From Aselliscus stoliczkanus (Eukaryota; Chordata; Mammalia; Chiroptera; Hipposideridae): a stretch of DNA of 64,000 bases. A program made the translations under genes and the position numbers. Positions 1 to 12,766 of the stretch are shown piece by piece (within the stretch, counting starts at the first letter, position 1; every line of letters starts with the position of its first letter). The notes beneath the pieces are model-generated. The model was not told the origin of the DNA. It did not search any database and worked only from the letters and a program-made list of their open reading frames with translations. The DNA is taken from contig CM066729.1 of NCBI GenBank assembly GCA_033961575.1, positions 36,924,501 through 36,988,500 on the forward strand, read 5' to 3'.

Positions 1-215
1 GCCGCTGTGAGTGGCCTTCCAGAGGCCGGTGACCAATCTGCCGCAGCCGGGAAGAGCGCAATGATGATACCAACATGGGCTAGTGAAGCAATGTCCTCCA
101 CAACTAGACTGAAGAACAAAAAAGAACAGCAACTTGTCTGTTCCCCTTCCCCAATTCCCCAACGCTGTTCCCCTCCCCCAGTTCCCCAATAAAACCTTAA
201 AAATAAAAAATCAAC
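1..215 (+). mobile_element. Partial SINE with CCCCAATTCCCCAATAAAA tail
   Basis: The window opens inside a short interspersed element. Its end (about 139-200) has the repeated GTTCCCCTTCCCCAATTCCCC units and AATAAAA tail also seen at 24055-24115, so the two belong to the same or related families. The 5' part is cut by the window edge and diverged. It seems to be inserted in an L1 fragment that continues after it. Confidence 0.6.
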
Positions 216-540
216 ACAACAATCAGATTTCTATACACTAGCAATGAATACTCTGATAGTAAAAATTAATAAACAATTCTATTTACGATAGCATCAAAAA
301 AGATAAAATATATAGGAACATGTTTAACAAAAGAAATGCAAAAATTATATACCAGAAACTATAAAACATTGTTGAAATAAATTAAAGACCTAAAATAAAT
401 AGAAGGACATTTCATGCTTATGGATCAAACAACTTAATATTGTTCAAATGGCAATACTCCCCCAAATTGATCTACACATTCAACTCAATCTCTCCCTACC
501 ATAAAAACAAGGAACACAACAATGTATATTGTATCTGTGA
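216..540 (+). mobile_element. L1 ORF2-derived fragment (sense)
   Basis: The A-rich sense-strand sequence has the character of mammalian L1 ORF2 3' regions: phrases equivalent to 'atttctatacactagcaatgaa', 'accagaaactataaaacattg' and 'catgcttatggatcaaac' are typical. It is broken by many stops and is only a relic. Confidence 0.65.
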
Positions 541-569
541 TAGATGATAAATGATGGATGGGTGGATAG

Positions 570-601
<32 letters not shown>

Positions 602-1176
602 TTGTATCACTTGTATTTTCATAGTCTGGAAAGATTTACAAGAAACTAATGAAAGCATTTAACATATGGTAGTGGTTGGGTTAAAAATGGGAGAATGTGG
701 GGACAAGGTAGCTTTATACATTGTTTCATTTTTTATATTCTGTGTATTATTCTTTTTCAGTAAGGGGGAGGGCAGGAGTAGAAATCTGCAGTTCCACAAC
801 AGCAGCCTGTAATAGACACAAGGATGGAGTTATAGAATTAGACTAGAATCACTTAACTCATGAATTCGATAGCTCTGTGTATAAGTACTCCTCATAGGGT
901 GTGTGGCTTCATATTACTTTCGGCTTTCAGAGAATCCTCATATTACTTGTACTAGGATAGAGTGGGGCAAGTGAGGGAGAGGAGGCCAGCTGACTAATTC
1001 TAGTGGATCTGAGCTTCTTTATTTCATTTCCACGGCAGTAGTAGCTAAGACTCTCCTGTGTCTCTCCACTCAGCCGTCTCCTCACATCGTTTTTCTTATC
1101 TAAAGGTAGAGGAGATCTAGAGGAGGTAGAAACTTTTATCTAAAGATAATTCTACTGCTCAAGAGTTGTAGAATAG
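541..1176. other. Intronic sequence upstream of first exon; ATAG microsatellite
   Basis: A short (GATA)n-type repeat lies at about 563-600. The rest (600-1176) shows no recognisable exon or repeat. It is presumably intron of the EGFEM1-like gene. Confidence 0.5.
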
Positions 1177-1288
1177 GGCTTGCCAAGTGGTGCGGTGGTT
1201 AAGCGCTGGCTTGGGAAGCCAGTGGCTTCGGTTCGGTCCCACATATAAGGGCCAGTGACACTGCCCTCAAAAAAAAAAAAAAAATTAA
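1177..1288 (+). mobile_element. tRNA-derived short SINE with 16-bp target-site duplication
   Basis: This is a monomeric tRNA-like SINE with an A-box-like segment (AGTGGTGCGGTGG), a B-box-like segment (GGTTCGGTCCC), the family end GGGCCAGTGACACTGCCCTC and a poly-A tail. The 16-bp duplication AAGAGTTGTAGAATAG occurs at 1161-1176 and again at 1289-1304, proving retroposition and fixing the borders. Confidence 0.9.
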
Positions 1289-1657
1289 AAGAGTTGTAGA
1301 ATAGGTGAGGAGAGAAGGAGAAAAAAAGCAAAGGTGTATGGAGGAGTTTCTGCTGACTATTTATCTTTGGGAAGCAGATCTACTTTTGAGAAGAGTGGAA
1401 TTAAGCTAATTTTTCTTTGGCCTTGATCCTTTAGATTTTTTTTCTTCGGATTTTGGGATTCGGATCACATAATGGGACACTTTTTGATGAATTAGTTCCA
1501 TCTGAAAGTAGGAAAGAGTTTTCAAGAGTTCTTACCATCATCTTTATGTGAGAAACCCAGTGGTTCCAAATCCCTCTTTATCTTTCCCCACCCTTCCACT
1601 CTGTATATCTTTCTAAAGTTAATTAATTGCGAACTATCACTGCTTAATTGCTTTTAG

Positions 1658-1777
1658 AGATGGACCCCTGCACAGGTGGGAATGGATGTGCCCACATCTG
1701 TCAGAGTGCAAATGGAGTGGCCAGGTGTGCCTGTCGCCCAGGCTACCAGCTGTCTGAAGACAAAAAAGCCTGTGGAG
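1658..1777 (+). CDS. EGFEM1: EGFEM1 exon: 6-Cys EGF-like module
   Basis: This 120-bp exon (40 codons, phase 1-1) is the first gene exon in the window. It reads from EMDPC to KKACG and has six cysteines with EGF spacing (PC, GC, IC, RC, AC, AC) and the usual RPGYQL turn before the last cysteine. The acceptor is ..ttgcttttag and the donor gtaaga. The N-terminal D/N-x-D/N-E-C calcium ligand set is replaced by EMDPC, so calcium binding is doubtful. It corresponds in order to the MEGF6 module that precedes its 'DVDEC' module. It is too short to be found by open-frame length and is supported by the splice sites and cysteine pattern. Confidence 0.82.
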
Positions 1778-2741
1778 GTAAGAAGTGGAAGCTGATGGCT
1801 TAATTGTGTAATAGTTTGAAATTTTGTGGTAATTCAGTTTGAATAGTCAGAACAGCCAGGAGAAAGGTGTTTTCATTTATGCTTCAAAAGGAACATTTGT
1901 ATTCTTATTTGATCATTCTGAAAGGTGTTTTTATGATACAATAAAAATTCAGTGAAATTTTTCATTACAATAAAAAGTTCTGGTGCAGTTTCAGAATTAA
2001 TGCTTTTTGTTTTCTGCTTCTCATTCTGAAGTGAATTCCTGAATTAATATTTCAAAACCTCCCATAACCACACAGGGAGTTTTTTTATTATAGGCTACAT
2101 AAGGTGGGGATAAGCTTTGAAAAGCAAGTATGTGCTACAAATCAGTTTTCTCAGAAGTTCGGGATAATTGAAACCAAAAAAAAAAAAAAAAAGGAAAGAA
2201 AGAAACTCTATAAATACAAGGTTACATTTTTCTCTTGCTAGAAATAGCAAAACAGACATACTTCAAATCATTCAAATCAAAGATGAAACTGATAAATTAC
2301 TCCATGACCAGAACTGATAAATGAAGTCATTCCTGTGGGACAGTCTTTGTTTTAATAACTTTTGAGAAATCACAGAATCCTTCATTTTTGTTATGACATT
2401 TCAATGACATGACAAACAGTTTATTTGGATTAATTATGAAAATATAAAAATGTTTCCTGACTTATGGTACTGATAAACACTGTGAGAAAATGAAAAACAA
2501 TTAGACATAAAAATTGGTGTTTAGTTGTTTTTTTTGTTTTGTTTTGTTTTCCTTTAAGCGAAAGCTACGGTAAAATTTTCTGCGGATTGTGTTAAAACAC
2601 TTTTCTGAAAAACAAAACAAAACAAAACACTTTTCTGACATAAAATGTAACTGCTTTGGTCTTCTGTTTACAAAGCACCTGCCTAGCTCAGCACCTGGCA
2701 CAGAATAGGCTCTTTAAATATTTGTGGAATTGACAAATCTC

Positions 2742-2811
<70 letters not shown>

Positions 2812-3564
2812 TAAAATCTCTCTCAAAGCTTTATTTTAATATCTGGTGCATTATTCCTAGAAAGTCTATCCTCCAAGTTACTGCCTACTTAGAATGAGTA
2901 TTTCTCTTAAGCACCCTGATAAGCATGACATTCAGGACAGGACAAGCAGGAAGATGTGGAGGGAAAAGCAATGATGAGATCTATCCATTTAAAGGAAAGG
3001 AGCAGGAACTATCTGGGTCACAAAATGAAGTGACACTGAATAGACTTGGCTATTGGTGTCCAGAGAAAGAAAGGGCACCGCTGTTTAAATCGCACTACCC
3101 AGAAACAAGCATATGTACAACATGTACTTTAAATTGCTCCATATGAAGGCCCCAAATCTTCCTTATCTATAGCTACATGTATTGTCTACCTTAAATCAGG
3201 GAAATACCATTTTTGGTTAACAATGTGACATATATTCCTAAAGACAAACTACAATGACTTCTACCTGTATTATTAAGGGACAGATAAGGTCAATTTGTCT
3301 TTATTTGTTTTCTTTTTCTCTCAATTAATAGATACTAGTAGGTTTTAATAGCTAGAAATAAGTAAGGAGAGCAGAAGACCAACGCTAAAGTTAATGTCAT
3401 TAACAGTGAGTTTATTTTGCAGATCTGGAACTAAGTGGTATTTTACTGTTACACTTGATGTTGTCGTTTGAGGAGAAGTGGATGCCCTAGCTCATTTTTG
3501 TGGTTTACATATAAATCTTCATTGGAGCTCCGAAGACATAGCCACTATGTATTTCTCTCTGCAG
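1778..3564 (+). other. Intron between EGF exons; TAGA microsatellite
   Basis: Intron of 1787 bp. It contains an A tract near 2177-2193, a MIR-like 3' end at about 2660-2735 (AGCACCTGGCACAGAATAGG) and a perfect (TAGA)n tract at 2742-2811. No further exon signal was recognised. Confidence 0.6.
2742..2811. repeat. (TAGA)n microsatellite
   Basis: About 17 uninterrupted TAGA units are visible directly. It is likely length-polymorphic. Confidence 0.95.
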
Positions 3565-3687
3565 ACATAAACGAGTGCGCAGAGGAGCTTGCTAAGTGTG
3601 GCCATCGCTGTGTGAACACAGTGGGATCTTTCACCTGTGCCTGCCACCCTGGATTTGAGCTGGGAGCTGATGGAAAACAGTGTTACA
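3565..3687 (+). CDS. EGFEM1: EGFEM1 exon: calcium-binding EGF module
   Basis: This 123-bp exon (41 codons, phase 1-1) has acceptor atttctctctgcag and donor gtaagt, both strong. It starts DINEC, the calcium-ligand signature of cbEGF domains, and contains CVNTVGSFTCAC. That matches the Asp/Asn beta-hydroxylation consensus C-x-[DN]-x4-[FY]-x-C-x-C. Six cysteines are present and the module ends GKQCY. The upstream in-frame ATG at 3468 lies in intron sequence and is not a start. The final split codon (A plus GG of the next exon) gives Arg, matching the CYRIE junction known in the MEGF6 paralogue. Confidence 0.92.
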
Positions 3688-4132
3688 GTAAGTGGCAACA
3701 ATTGCAGCCCTGGAAATGTGTGGCATTTGACAAGTATTAAACAAGAGTAACGAACAAAAGAATGACACTGAATATCCCGGCAAAGCAGAAGCTCCTGAGA
3801 ATGTTTTCCAATGGGGCAGTGTAGGGGTGAGAGCTTAGAAGTCCAACCTCCTCATTTTAATTTGAAGAAATAGAGCCCCAGTTGATAGAAAATGGTGGGC
3901 ATAGTGACCCCCAGTGTAGATGGCAAGGATTAATTCTCAGGTCTACTGATTGGGGCTCCCTTGGACCCGTGGCTCTCCTGGTGAAGGGCCTGCCTTTCTC
4001 CATCACTTCTGCCATGAAATATTTATGAAACACTGGTAAATCGAATGTAAAACTCAAGGAAGTAGAACTAGCAGGAGTGGAGGAACTGGAAGTACAAGGA
4101 GCAGCTCTGGATTGTATTAAAATGTCTGACAC

Positions 4133-4240
4133 GGGGTCGGCCGAGTGGTGCGGTGGTTAAGAGCTGGCTTGGGGAGCCAGCAACCCCGGTTCGGATCCCA
4201 CATATGAGGGCCAGTGACACTGCCCTCTTGGAAAAAAATA
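4133..4240 (+). mobile_element. tRNA-derived short SINE with 14-bp TSD
   Basis: Same family as the copy at 1177. The body starts GGGGTCGGCCGAGTGG and ends with GCCAGTGACACTGCCCTC and an A-rich tail. The target duplication AAAATGTCTGACAC is at 4119-4132 and 4241-4254. Confidence 0.9.
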
Positions 4241-4289
4241 AAAATGTCTGACACATTGGATGCTCTAAAGAGTACCTTTTATGTCAGCC

Positions 4290-5845
4290 TTTCTCCTCCC
4301 TCCCACTTTTTTTTAATTCATTTCCATTATACCTCTTTAAGCAGCTTCTTAGGACTTTTCATTCTCTTTCACTGACTCATCCCTCTACTCCTATTACTCA
4401 AAAAATTATGATCCTTGTCATCTAACCTTAGCTTCTTCCTCACCTAAGCTAAATTATACAATTTAACATATCCCTCATTATGAATCTATTAAAATGTTAA
4501 TATGCTGAATTATTAGCTGCTATTAATAGCTGTGCAGCTATTTCCTTCTCTCATCTCTTCCCTGCTGATCTGCTGTTTAATCAGTAGATGAATATACTTC
4601 CTATTTACTAAGCTTAAAAACATATAATACAAATTCTTTCAAGTTCCATATTCTCTACCTCTATATTTCCCATCCTCGCCCATCCTCTACTTCTTCCTTC
4701 CTTTTTCAAATGATACAATTTTTTTTTTATTTGGACAATTTCTGTATCTCTGACTCTGATGTGATCATGATCATTAACAATTCATTTTTCTTCCTTGTCT
4801 TCAGACCTTACCTTTCTTCTCAATGACTCTTCTCTTCTTTCCGCATTTCATATCTATATTTTAGCAGGTGAGTTTTGCTATGTTTAAAACACAACCATGT
4901 TAACTGGTTTTATTTGAAATTTAGGACCATATAACAAATGATTAAACAATGTTGCTGGACAAATCTATACTATCAGAACATGTCTACTTGCATCCTCATT
5001 AAAATGAATGTTTAACACCTCCTCTTTTGCCTTTATCCTTACCTTGACTCGTACGTTATCCTTAAGATGGATGCAAACTACCATCCAAGCTAGCAACTGA
5101 TCTGATATCTTCACCCCATTCATCTAAAAGATGTGGTCCTGCTGCTATCAAACAGTCTTGTTTGTGGTACTTTGGATTCCATTCTCTATCATTATCTCAA
5201 AATCTTTGCTATTGCAATTATCTGATGGGTTGTTCTTATCAGCCTATGAACATGGTGCAGTGTCTTCTATCTTTGAAGTACCCTCTGTTAAGCCCACATC
5301 CCATTAGAGCTTTAGTCTGATCACTTTCACAGCAACATTTTTACGACTTCATTAAGGTCTTCTCTTTCTCACCTTGCGTTCCCTTATCATTCCAGACTAA
5401 TTAGATTATCACCTTGACCCCCTCCATGTCACCCATGACTTCCATGTTACCAGACTGCATGTTAACTTCTCTGGTTTTATACTGTTTGATCTCTCAGTAG
5501 CTTTCAACACAGTTGATGAACCCCCATTCTTCTTGAAACGCTTACTTATTTCATGTTTTCACACTTTCCTGGTTTTCCTCTCCATCTGTGGCCCCTCTCT
5601 CAATGTCAGATTTTTTTTTTTACTTCTCTTTACTTTTCTTTACTTCTCTTTGCTTCTCTGGTTTTATTCTATTTGATCTCTCAACAGTTTTCAAAACAGT
5701 TGACTATAAACCCCATTCTTCCTGAAACGCTTTCTTCTCTTTCATGTTTTCACACTTTCCTGGTTTTCCTCTCCATCTTTGGCCCCTCTCTCAATGTCAG
5801 ATTTTTATTTTTACTTCTCTTTTGCCTTTAACTATATGTGAATAT
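4290..5845 (+). mobile_element. L2 LINE relic with reverse-transcriptase remnant and internal duplication
   Basis: CT-rich sequence. One frame at about 5480-5545 reads LFDLSVAFNTVD followed by a degraded tail, a decayed form of the L2/CR1 reverse-transcriptase motif LLDLSAAFDTVDH. The following ACTTTCCTGGTTTTCCTC text is characteristic of L2. A segment of about 187-191 bp is present twice in tandem (from 5466 and from 5653). Many stops and indels mean it is dead. Confidence 0.7.
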
Positions 5846-8700
5846 ATCAAACTTGTAATCAGTATCTTGACCAACAGGCATTGCAAACTTAGGCCCAAAA
5901 CAAAACTGATTTGAAGACTCAGTTCCAAAAATGTCCTTCCTAGTTCTCCACAACTTAGTGCTGAAGCCCAAAACTCAATGATAAAAATTAGTTAGTGACA
6001 GAACTGGAACTTTAGGCTCTAAATACACTGTCTTTTCAATGTCATCATGTATTTTTATACACTATATGTCACTTTCTCAGTTTTAAGTAAGGATGAAGAA
6101 TAAAGGTAGTCATAAATAAAATAAATAATGTTGTGTTCTTAATTAAACTCTCTCATGAAGACATTCTTAGGGTCACCAAATTCTTCATTCTTCTCCACTG
6201 TTTTTTAATACCTGGGTTGCCAATGAAGTCTTAAAATCTGTTGGTATATTTCTACTGCTTAAAGACAGTGCAGTTTTCTATGGTGGTATCTGTCTTTTAA
6301 ATAGCAAACTAAATAAGATGGGAGAGAAGAATTAACTACTAATTAAGATGCAATATCTTCTGAAGCAAGTCTTTCTCTTAATGCCCTGAGGAGTCATTTC
6401 AGGCAGAAAGAAATGTGGAGGGGTTTTACCTTCTTATTAATATTTTGGCTTTTTAATGTGGCCAGGGGTGAAGGAGCATTTTAAAATGCCTGAAATTAAA
6501 TTTTGAAATCTGATGAGTGCATTCTCAGTTATCATGTTGCTAATGAATTATAAGGCACAGGCTTTCTCTAGAATTTACTTGGGAAAGCAATTTGCCCTCG
6601 AGTTGAATACATTTGGTAGAAGTGCACTTTTACATTTATTTCCCTTATGTGAATATTTGGCTAAGTTCTTTGTGCAGCTCTCACCAGACCTCAATATTTA
6701 CAACTGACATACAAAAACTTTCTTGATGAGAACTGGTATTTTGAGTTGTTTCAAAACCTGTAGGTGGAGTAAATGTTTTCAAAGCATGATAATGTTTAAC
6801 AATGAATTATGTGTACTTCATAAAACAAGTCTATTTTAGAAAAATATTGTTTTAACTCTTTCCTAGGAAAACAATATATTTATATAATATCTTCTCAAAG
6901 GCTCTCAAAGCATAGCAAACATTGAATCCCCACAGTGTGATATCAATGAACTATCACTGTCTTGTGATTAGAAATTGGAAAATTCCAGATCCAGCATAGT
7001 TAAACAAGACTTCCCCCAAATTACTATATGTATTGAACTTAAATTCCATATGTATTTAATGCATATTTAATATATCAAGTAAATAATTATTTTCTACCTA
7101 TGAGAAACTATAAGGGTTATTTTTTTAAGTTTTTTAAACTATAATTTTTTAAAGTACTGTTGTTAAACATTGTCATCTGTATCAAGGATGCAAAATCTTA
7201 GCTTACTTCTAGCGAGCCGTTATAGAGCTTAGTACTCCCTTGTTTAAGTCCCGTATATTTTTTAATGAGATTATAATAATATCATTTATATTTAAAGTAA
7301 ACTTCCACCGGAAGTCTTAGAGCCTCACTGATCACAGGAAAATAACAAGAATAGGGGCCAAAATTTGAAAGATGTCTCCCTAAAGAGTATATGTTAACAT
7401 ATCATGAAAAAAATCACTTCCATTCGTTATTTAATTCTTTCCTTTAGCTTTCTTATTTTTCTCAGTCCTAAACCCAAAGGGGTTCTTACTTTCAACAATA
7501 AATTGATTAGCATGCTCCTTCTTTTGTTTATTCCGTCATTTCAAACCTATTTTTTGAGCATCAGTTATCAGCTGAGTAATCCAGGTAATGATGGCATAGA
7601 GGAATGAGCACAGTGACAGGGATGTGCTCTGGGTGCTCTCGGACACATTGGGCTGCTGCCTACCATGGACTGGGTGCCCGGGATAGGGCAGGATGGTTTC
7701 TGTGCTCTCACTGTACAGGAACTGTAGCAGATGCCTAGGCAGTTTCAGTGCTGACATTGGCTTTCAAGGAGTACCACAATCCCACGTATGCTTGTCCTGT
7801 TCTTTCTTATCTTTCTGCTTTTAGAGGACTCAGAAGTTAAGAATGGAAGGAAATGAACCAATGTATACTCTCATTAATAAGAGTTGTACCCAAGCAACAC
7901 AAACGAAGAACAACAGAGGGCAATAGTAAAAACAGCAGAGTACCTAAATTCCATACTTTAACACTGATTCAAGCATTTTTAAATTTCTAGTTCTCTCAAT
8001 TAAAAAAAGTGATTGATTATAATGCCTGTGTACTCAGTACAGTTGGCATCCATGGCTGAGGCTGATGTTACCCAAAATACCCCTAATTAGCATGTGCCAG
8101 AATCAGCAAATTGGTTTTTAGAGTAATACTGTGTTTATATAATAAGTGACTCTCATATACCTCAAAGCTGATTAGCACATTAGGATGGTACTCGTTAAAT
8201 ATGATCAACTAATGCATTGGTCTTGTGTTCGTACTTTTGTTCCAAGACTATTTTTAACAGTATTTTCATGTACTCCTATCCTCTGAAAAGGACAGATAAT
8301 AACATACCATTAGCTTGAGAACAGAAATGTCAGCTGGCAAACATTCTATTTGCTTCCTGATTATTGATTCAATACACGTATTTTTTTATATCCTGAAAAT
8401 ACTGATAATTCCCAGAGGTAAGTGCCCTTTAAGATTAAGTGTTTAATATGCACTGGTGGACTAATTACCTTTCTGCATCACTTCGCCAACTTAACATCAT
8501 TTATAGGTTTATTAGTATGTTGATACTGTGTAGACATTTACAATGCTGGCTAGCCCTCAGACTTCAACTTTTATATGTGCAGAGTGTTGATAAATTTCCA
8601 ATAAAGTTTGCCGTCCTCCCAACAGAGTGTATCCATTGTTGACATATATTCAGGTTTCTCTGTTGTTATGCTAATAACCACCTTCTGCTTGTTTGGAAAG
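5846..8700 (+). other. Intron sequence without recognised features
   Basis: Remainder of the intron before the NNGGC exon. It is AT-rich. A more GC-rich patch at about 7590-7760 has no family I recognise. No exon with cysteine periodicity was found on either strand. Confidence 0.5.
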
Positions 8701-8838
8701 GGATTGAATTGGAAATTGTCAATAGCTGTGAAAAGAACAATGGTGGTTGTTCCCATCACTGTGAACATGCACTTGGTGGGCCCCGTTGTTCCTGTAACCA
8801 TGGACACCAGCTTGATGCAGATGAGAAAACATGCATAG
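8701..8838 (+). CDS. EGFEM1: EGFEM1 exon: 6-Cys EGF module (NSCEKNNGGC type)
   Basis: This 138-bp exon (46 codons, phase 1-1) lies between a weak acceptor (gcttgtttggaaag) and a gtaatg donor. Translation begins RIELEIVNSC and contains NNGGCSHHCEH, RCSCNHGHQL and EKTCI, giving six cysteines in the complement/LDL-receptor-like EGF arrangement. The RIE-EIVNSC lead-in is a hallmark shared with MEGF6, which supports this acceptor over the alternative AG twenty-odd bases further in (..gtcaatag). The exon lacks a helpful ATG and is invisible to simple ORF scans. Its weak polypyrimidine tract makes it the least certain boundary of the set. Confidence 0.88.
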   Translation, partial: GLNWKLSIAVKRTMVVVPITVNMHLVGPVVPVTMDTSLMQMRKHA

Positions 8839-11800
8839 GTAATGTATAGTAAATGCCATCTGCCTGCAGAGTTGCCTGGGATTCATAGCCCTTTCTTCTC
8901 TAATGCTTACTGATGCCACATCTCTCATACTGCAAGGAGAATTACATTGAAGAGTGTCTCTGGCTACTGGAGAATGTAAAAGAAATCCTACTTGGCAGAA
9001 GACAATATTATGTTTAGGTATTTACTTTGAAGTTAAAGGAGATTTAAAACATTTTAACAGACTATATGGACTTAATAGTTTATTTCAGGAAAATATCCCA
9101 ATGCTTTTCTAGCCATTTAGTGTGATTTGTAATTCAAATAAGAAATGCTACCATGTCCCTCCTTCTCTCTACATCCAGCAGAAACTAAATCTCATTCATT
9201 GCTTTTCAACTGGGTGATGATTTGGAAGCATGCTCACCTTTGCTATAGCAGGAAGATACATTCCAAAAAAAAATTATAAAGATCTTCTTCGGAAATCCCA
9301 GCTCAAATCCATTTTTAATAGATAACTTTTCCAGCATATTATTAGTACTTATGCCATTTGGGGCAATGAGGAAAATAAATTCCTCCCCAGCCTTGTGTCA
9401 TAATGAAATGTTTAATCTAAATCTGCCAAGGAAAAGGAATATCTACTAAAAATAGGGATAGGAAGCATCAAACTATATTATTATGTCCTCTGGACCTGGA
9501 GAGACCTACGAACCCCTAAAACAATTTGCTCCCATTTGAGAAATATGTCATATTTGCTTGTTTTCTCTTGTCACACTTTATGTCACCTTTCTTAAAAATT
9601 ATAATATGAACACTAAAAGCAATCTTTGACCATTTTTTTGCTAATCAGTATGGTTAGAGACAAATTGAAGAATCATAAAAAAGGAGGTGAATTCAAGGGT
9701 TCAAATATTCGGGATTTTTTAGTTTGGCACTATGATGTGATAGAGTGAACCTCAAGGGATTTGAAGTATTCTGGTTTCATAAATTAAACCGAAACAATGT
9801 CATTACTTGTATTTCTTGATCCAACAGTGCCTCCTACATTATTCTGAGTCTATAGTGGTTAACTCAATGAAACCAGTTACTTTCCTGGCTTCATTTTATA
9901 TAAGAAAAATATGTTTATATTTTTTCTAACTTGCTAACATTTGTATTAATGGAAAAAAATAAAGGGCTTCCTCTCCTCTTCCCCTCTTGCTCCCTTCCGC
10001 CCTACCTGTCTTTCTTCCCCTTTTGACTATTGGATAAGGGAAACTGGAATTGCACTAAACCTTTTGCTTGCAATGTACTATTTGGTACCTTTCCCTATTC
10101 TTTAAAAAGTACAATTCAGTAAAGTTTTTATTTACAGCTAAAAAATAAAATAGCATCTGCCAGGGTCAAATGTAGGAAATTGCATATTTATGAGCTTTCA
10201 GCAGTCAACATGACAATGTTATATTGTTTATGGCTCAAGTTTATTTCATTTCCCAACAATAAATAACACTCATTCCTAAAGACCAAATATTCACTAGAGT
10301 AAGGCAATGATTTATTTGGAGTGTATATATACATATTTTGCTTATTTGCCTGAGAACAGATTAAGGCCGTGGACGCTATGTAAAAACAACCGTGCATGAA
10401 GGAAATTAAAGAGTTTTGTTCTTAACGTTTTTATATATGAGAATGTACAAATAAATGTGAAAATAAGTCATCCATTTGGCAAATGGTCAGTCTTTCCCAA
10501 ATGCAAAAATGTATTAGGACTAAAACCTAGAGATGTGTTAACACAATTTGAAACAGCTATACAAAATGCAAGTGTATGACCAGCAATAAGTTCGCTACAT
10601 TTAACATTGGGTAGTTATTAGAATTTTTTTTTTAAATTTCCAACCTTTGCGGTTTTATTCAGTGACTATGTATGGGGGTCAGATACAGACGATCAATTTT
10701 TTTTCAAGGTTTACTTTTCATGCTTTTCTGAAGTCAGAACTAAACTGTTTGTTTTGCCTGGCTGCAATTGATTACTATTTTTGATTAGAGCTAAATTTTC
10801 ATGAATAGGTAAATTTCTCTGCAATTCCGTAATATTTGGCATATTAGCCAATGTAGGAAAAAACAATGGATATCAGAGAAGAGGAAGTTCTAAAAGAACA
10901 AACACATTATTGAGCCTAAGACTGCCTCCTCTTTGCAGCCATCAAATATTCACTAAGTGGAATTTCTTTGCCTCTTCTATCAAGCTGTTTTTTGTCTTTT
11001 TGTTGTTGTTGTTCCTCTTCAAAAATATGGTTATAAACAAGTAAAGATCTCACCAAATAAGATCTGAAAAAAAATTAAGAAATTCAGGAAACAGGTGATG
11101 TAAAAGTTGAAGGGCCACCACATTTTAAGAAAGGTTTGTGATGTAAGAACCTTGGGATTTCAGATGACTTCCTGGCTGTGGATGGTGTACATGGGACAAG
11201 CTAGAAATAGCCAGAAGAATGATAATAGAAGAAGAATCCAAAATGGATCATAAAATGATATATTGAGGAACTCATTTTCCAATTGTGAAGCCACTGGGCT
11301 CCTTATAGCTGAGAACAGGGAATCCTGAGACATTTATGTTTGGAGGTTCTGGTGGTATTTGAGAAGACTTAAACAGCAACAACAACAACACACAGGATAG
11401 TTTTAGATAAAATAAAGTTATTTTGTAAGTATTTTTGTGGTCTATATTCATGCTATTTAATCCAAAGGACAGAGGTGGTTTAATGTAAGAGAGGAGAAAA
11501 TATCACCTAGAATTTCATAACACTGTTTGTGATATTTTGCAGAAGAAAGAATGTTTTGTGTCCAAATGACCTTCATTTAGGTATTTTATGGTGACCCTTC
11601 ACCTTAGTGATTGATTGCATTTTCTTTGCGTCCTTTTTTTAATCTGTAACTCCTTATAATGTTACCCTTTCCAAGGTTAATTGAGACACTGACCTTTTAT
11701 ATCTGTGGCTGCTCATGTAGTTATGAAGCAATGGGATTTTGTAAACTTAGCATTGACAGGCCACCCAACTTAATAGCTCAGCAGAGGGAGTTGAATTGAA

Positions 11801-12766
11801 CCAAGGGCCTGTAGCCCAAAACTCTGACCACATAATTGCCAAGTGTCCAGTCTCAAGGAAACAGTGGGTAAAGAGCCTGTTACTACTCCTTAGCCAATGT
11901 TAGAAATTATCACATCGAATCTCAAGCCAAATAGATTATTTTCTTTGGCTAAAGAGTTTCAGTCTGACATCTTCTTGTGCATTTTTATTTTCCCAGGGCA
12001 ATTATATCTTAGGAAGAAACATTCAGGATTCTAGAATTCTAGAATAGTGCTGAAGGAGATTTAAAGATCATCATTTAGAAAGCTATTTGTCTGATAGGAC
12101 ATGCCGGGGTAATGGTGTCACTGATGGTAATAAAAAACCCTGAACCCACTCATCTTTGGAAAGGTCAAGCAAGTGCTCTGAAAGATTCTGTAATTTAAAA
12201 CACAGTATTTAAAATGATTGTCTGCCCTCTCTCAGAATTTCAGTCACCACTTCTCTTCCCAATTGTGCAACTTCCTTTTGCTTGGAAATGCTCTTTCATC
12301 TGGAGTTCTAAATGAACAAACACATCCCTAAGTCTAATAAGACTGCCTCCTCTTTGCAGCTATCAGATGTTCACCAAGTAGAATTTTTTGGGCTCTTCTT
12401 AAGCTGTTTTTTTTGCCTTTTTGTTGTTGTTGTTCTTCAAGTTCTCTGTTTATTTAGTCAAATGGCTGTTTCAGCTGGAAAAAATAGCAGAGATCTATTT
12501 TCCTGTGCTTATAAGGGAATTTGGAGATTATTTGCATACTTTTAAAATAAATAGCAGGCAGAGGAGAAGCATGCAAGAAACATAAACCCAAATGTGGGCC
12601 TCCTTCTTTGTGTCTTATAGTTTCTTTGATGTCTGCACTATGTAGCCTGAGAAATAGAAAGTTATTAGTGAAACAATATTAATTTAGAAGTGAGGCTTGT
12701 CAGTCCTTCCCTAGGCCAGTTGAATCCCTGTCTTTTAAACAACAGAAGTGTCCTTTGCCCCTTCAG
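8839..12766 (+). other. Intron with a dispersed direct duplication
   Basis: Intron of 3928 bp. Segments at about 10888-11018 and 12305-12440 are clearly homologous (GACTGCCTCCTCTTTGCAG, then a CAAGCTGTTTTTT/TTGTTGTTGTTG run). Otherwise it is unique-looking AT-rich DNA with no exon signal. Confidence 0.6.

Noticed and set aside
2742..2811. Regular TAGA, CTAT and TTTG arrays as possible CRISPR-like structures
   Set aside because: They are simple microsatellites without spacers, in a mammalian genome.
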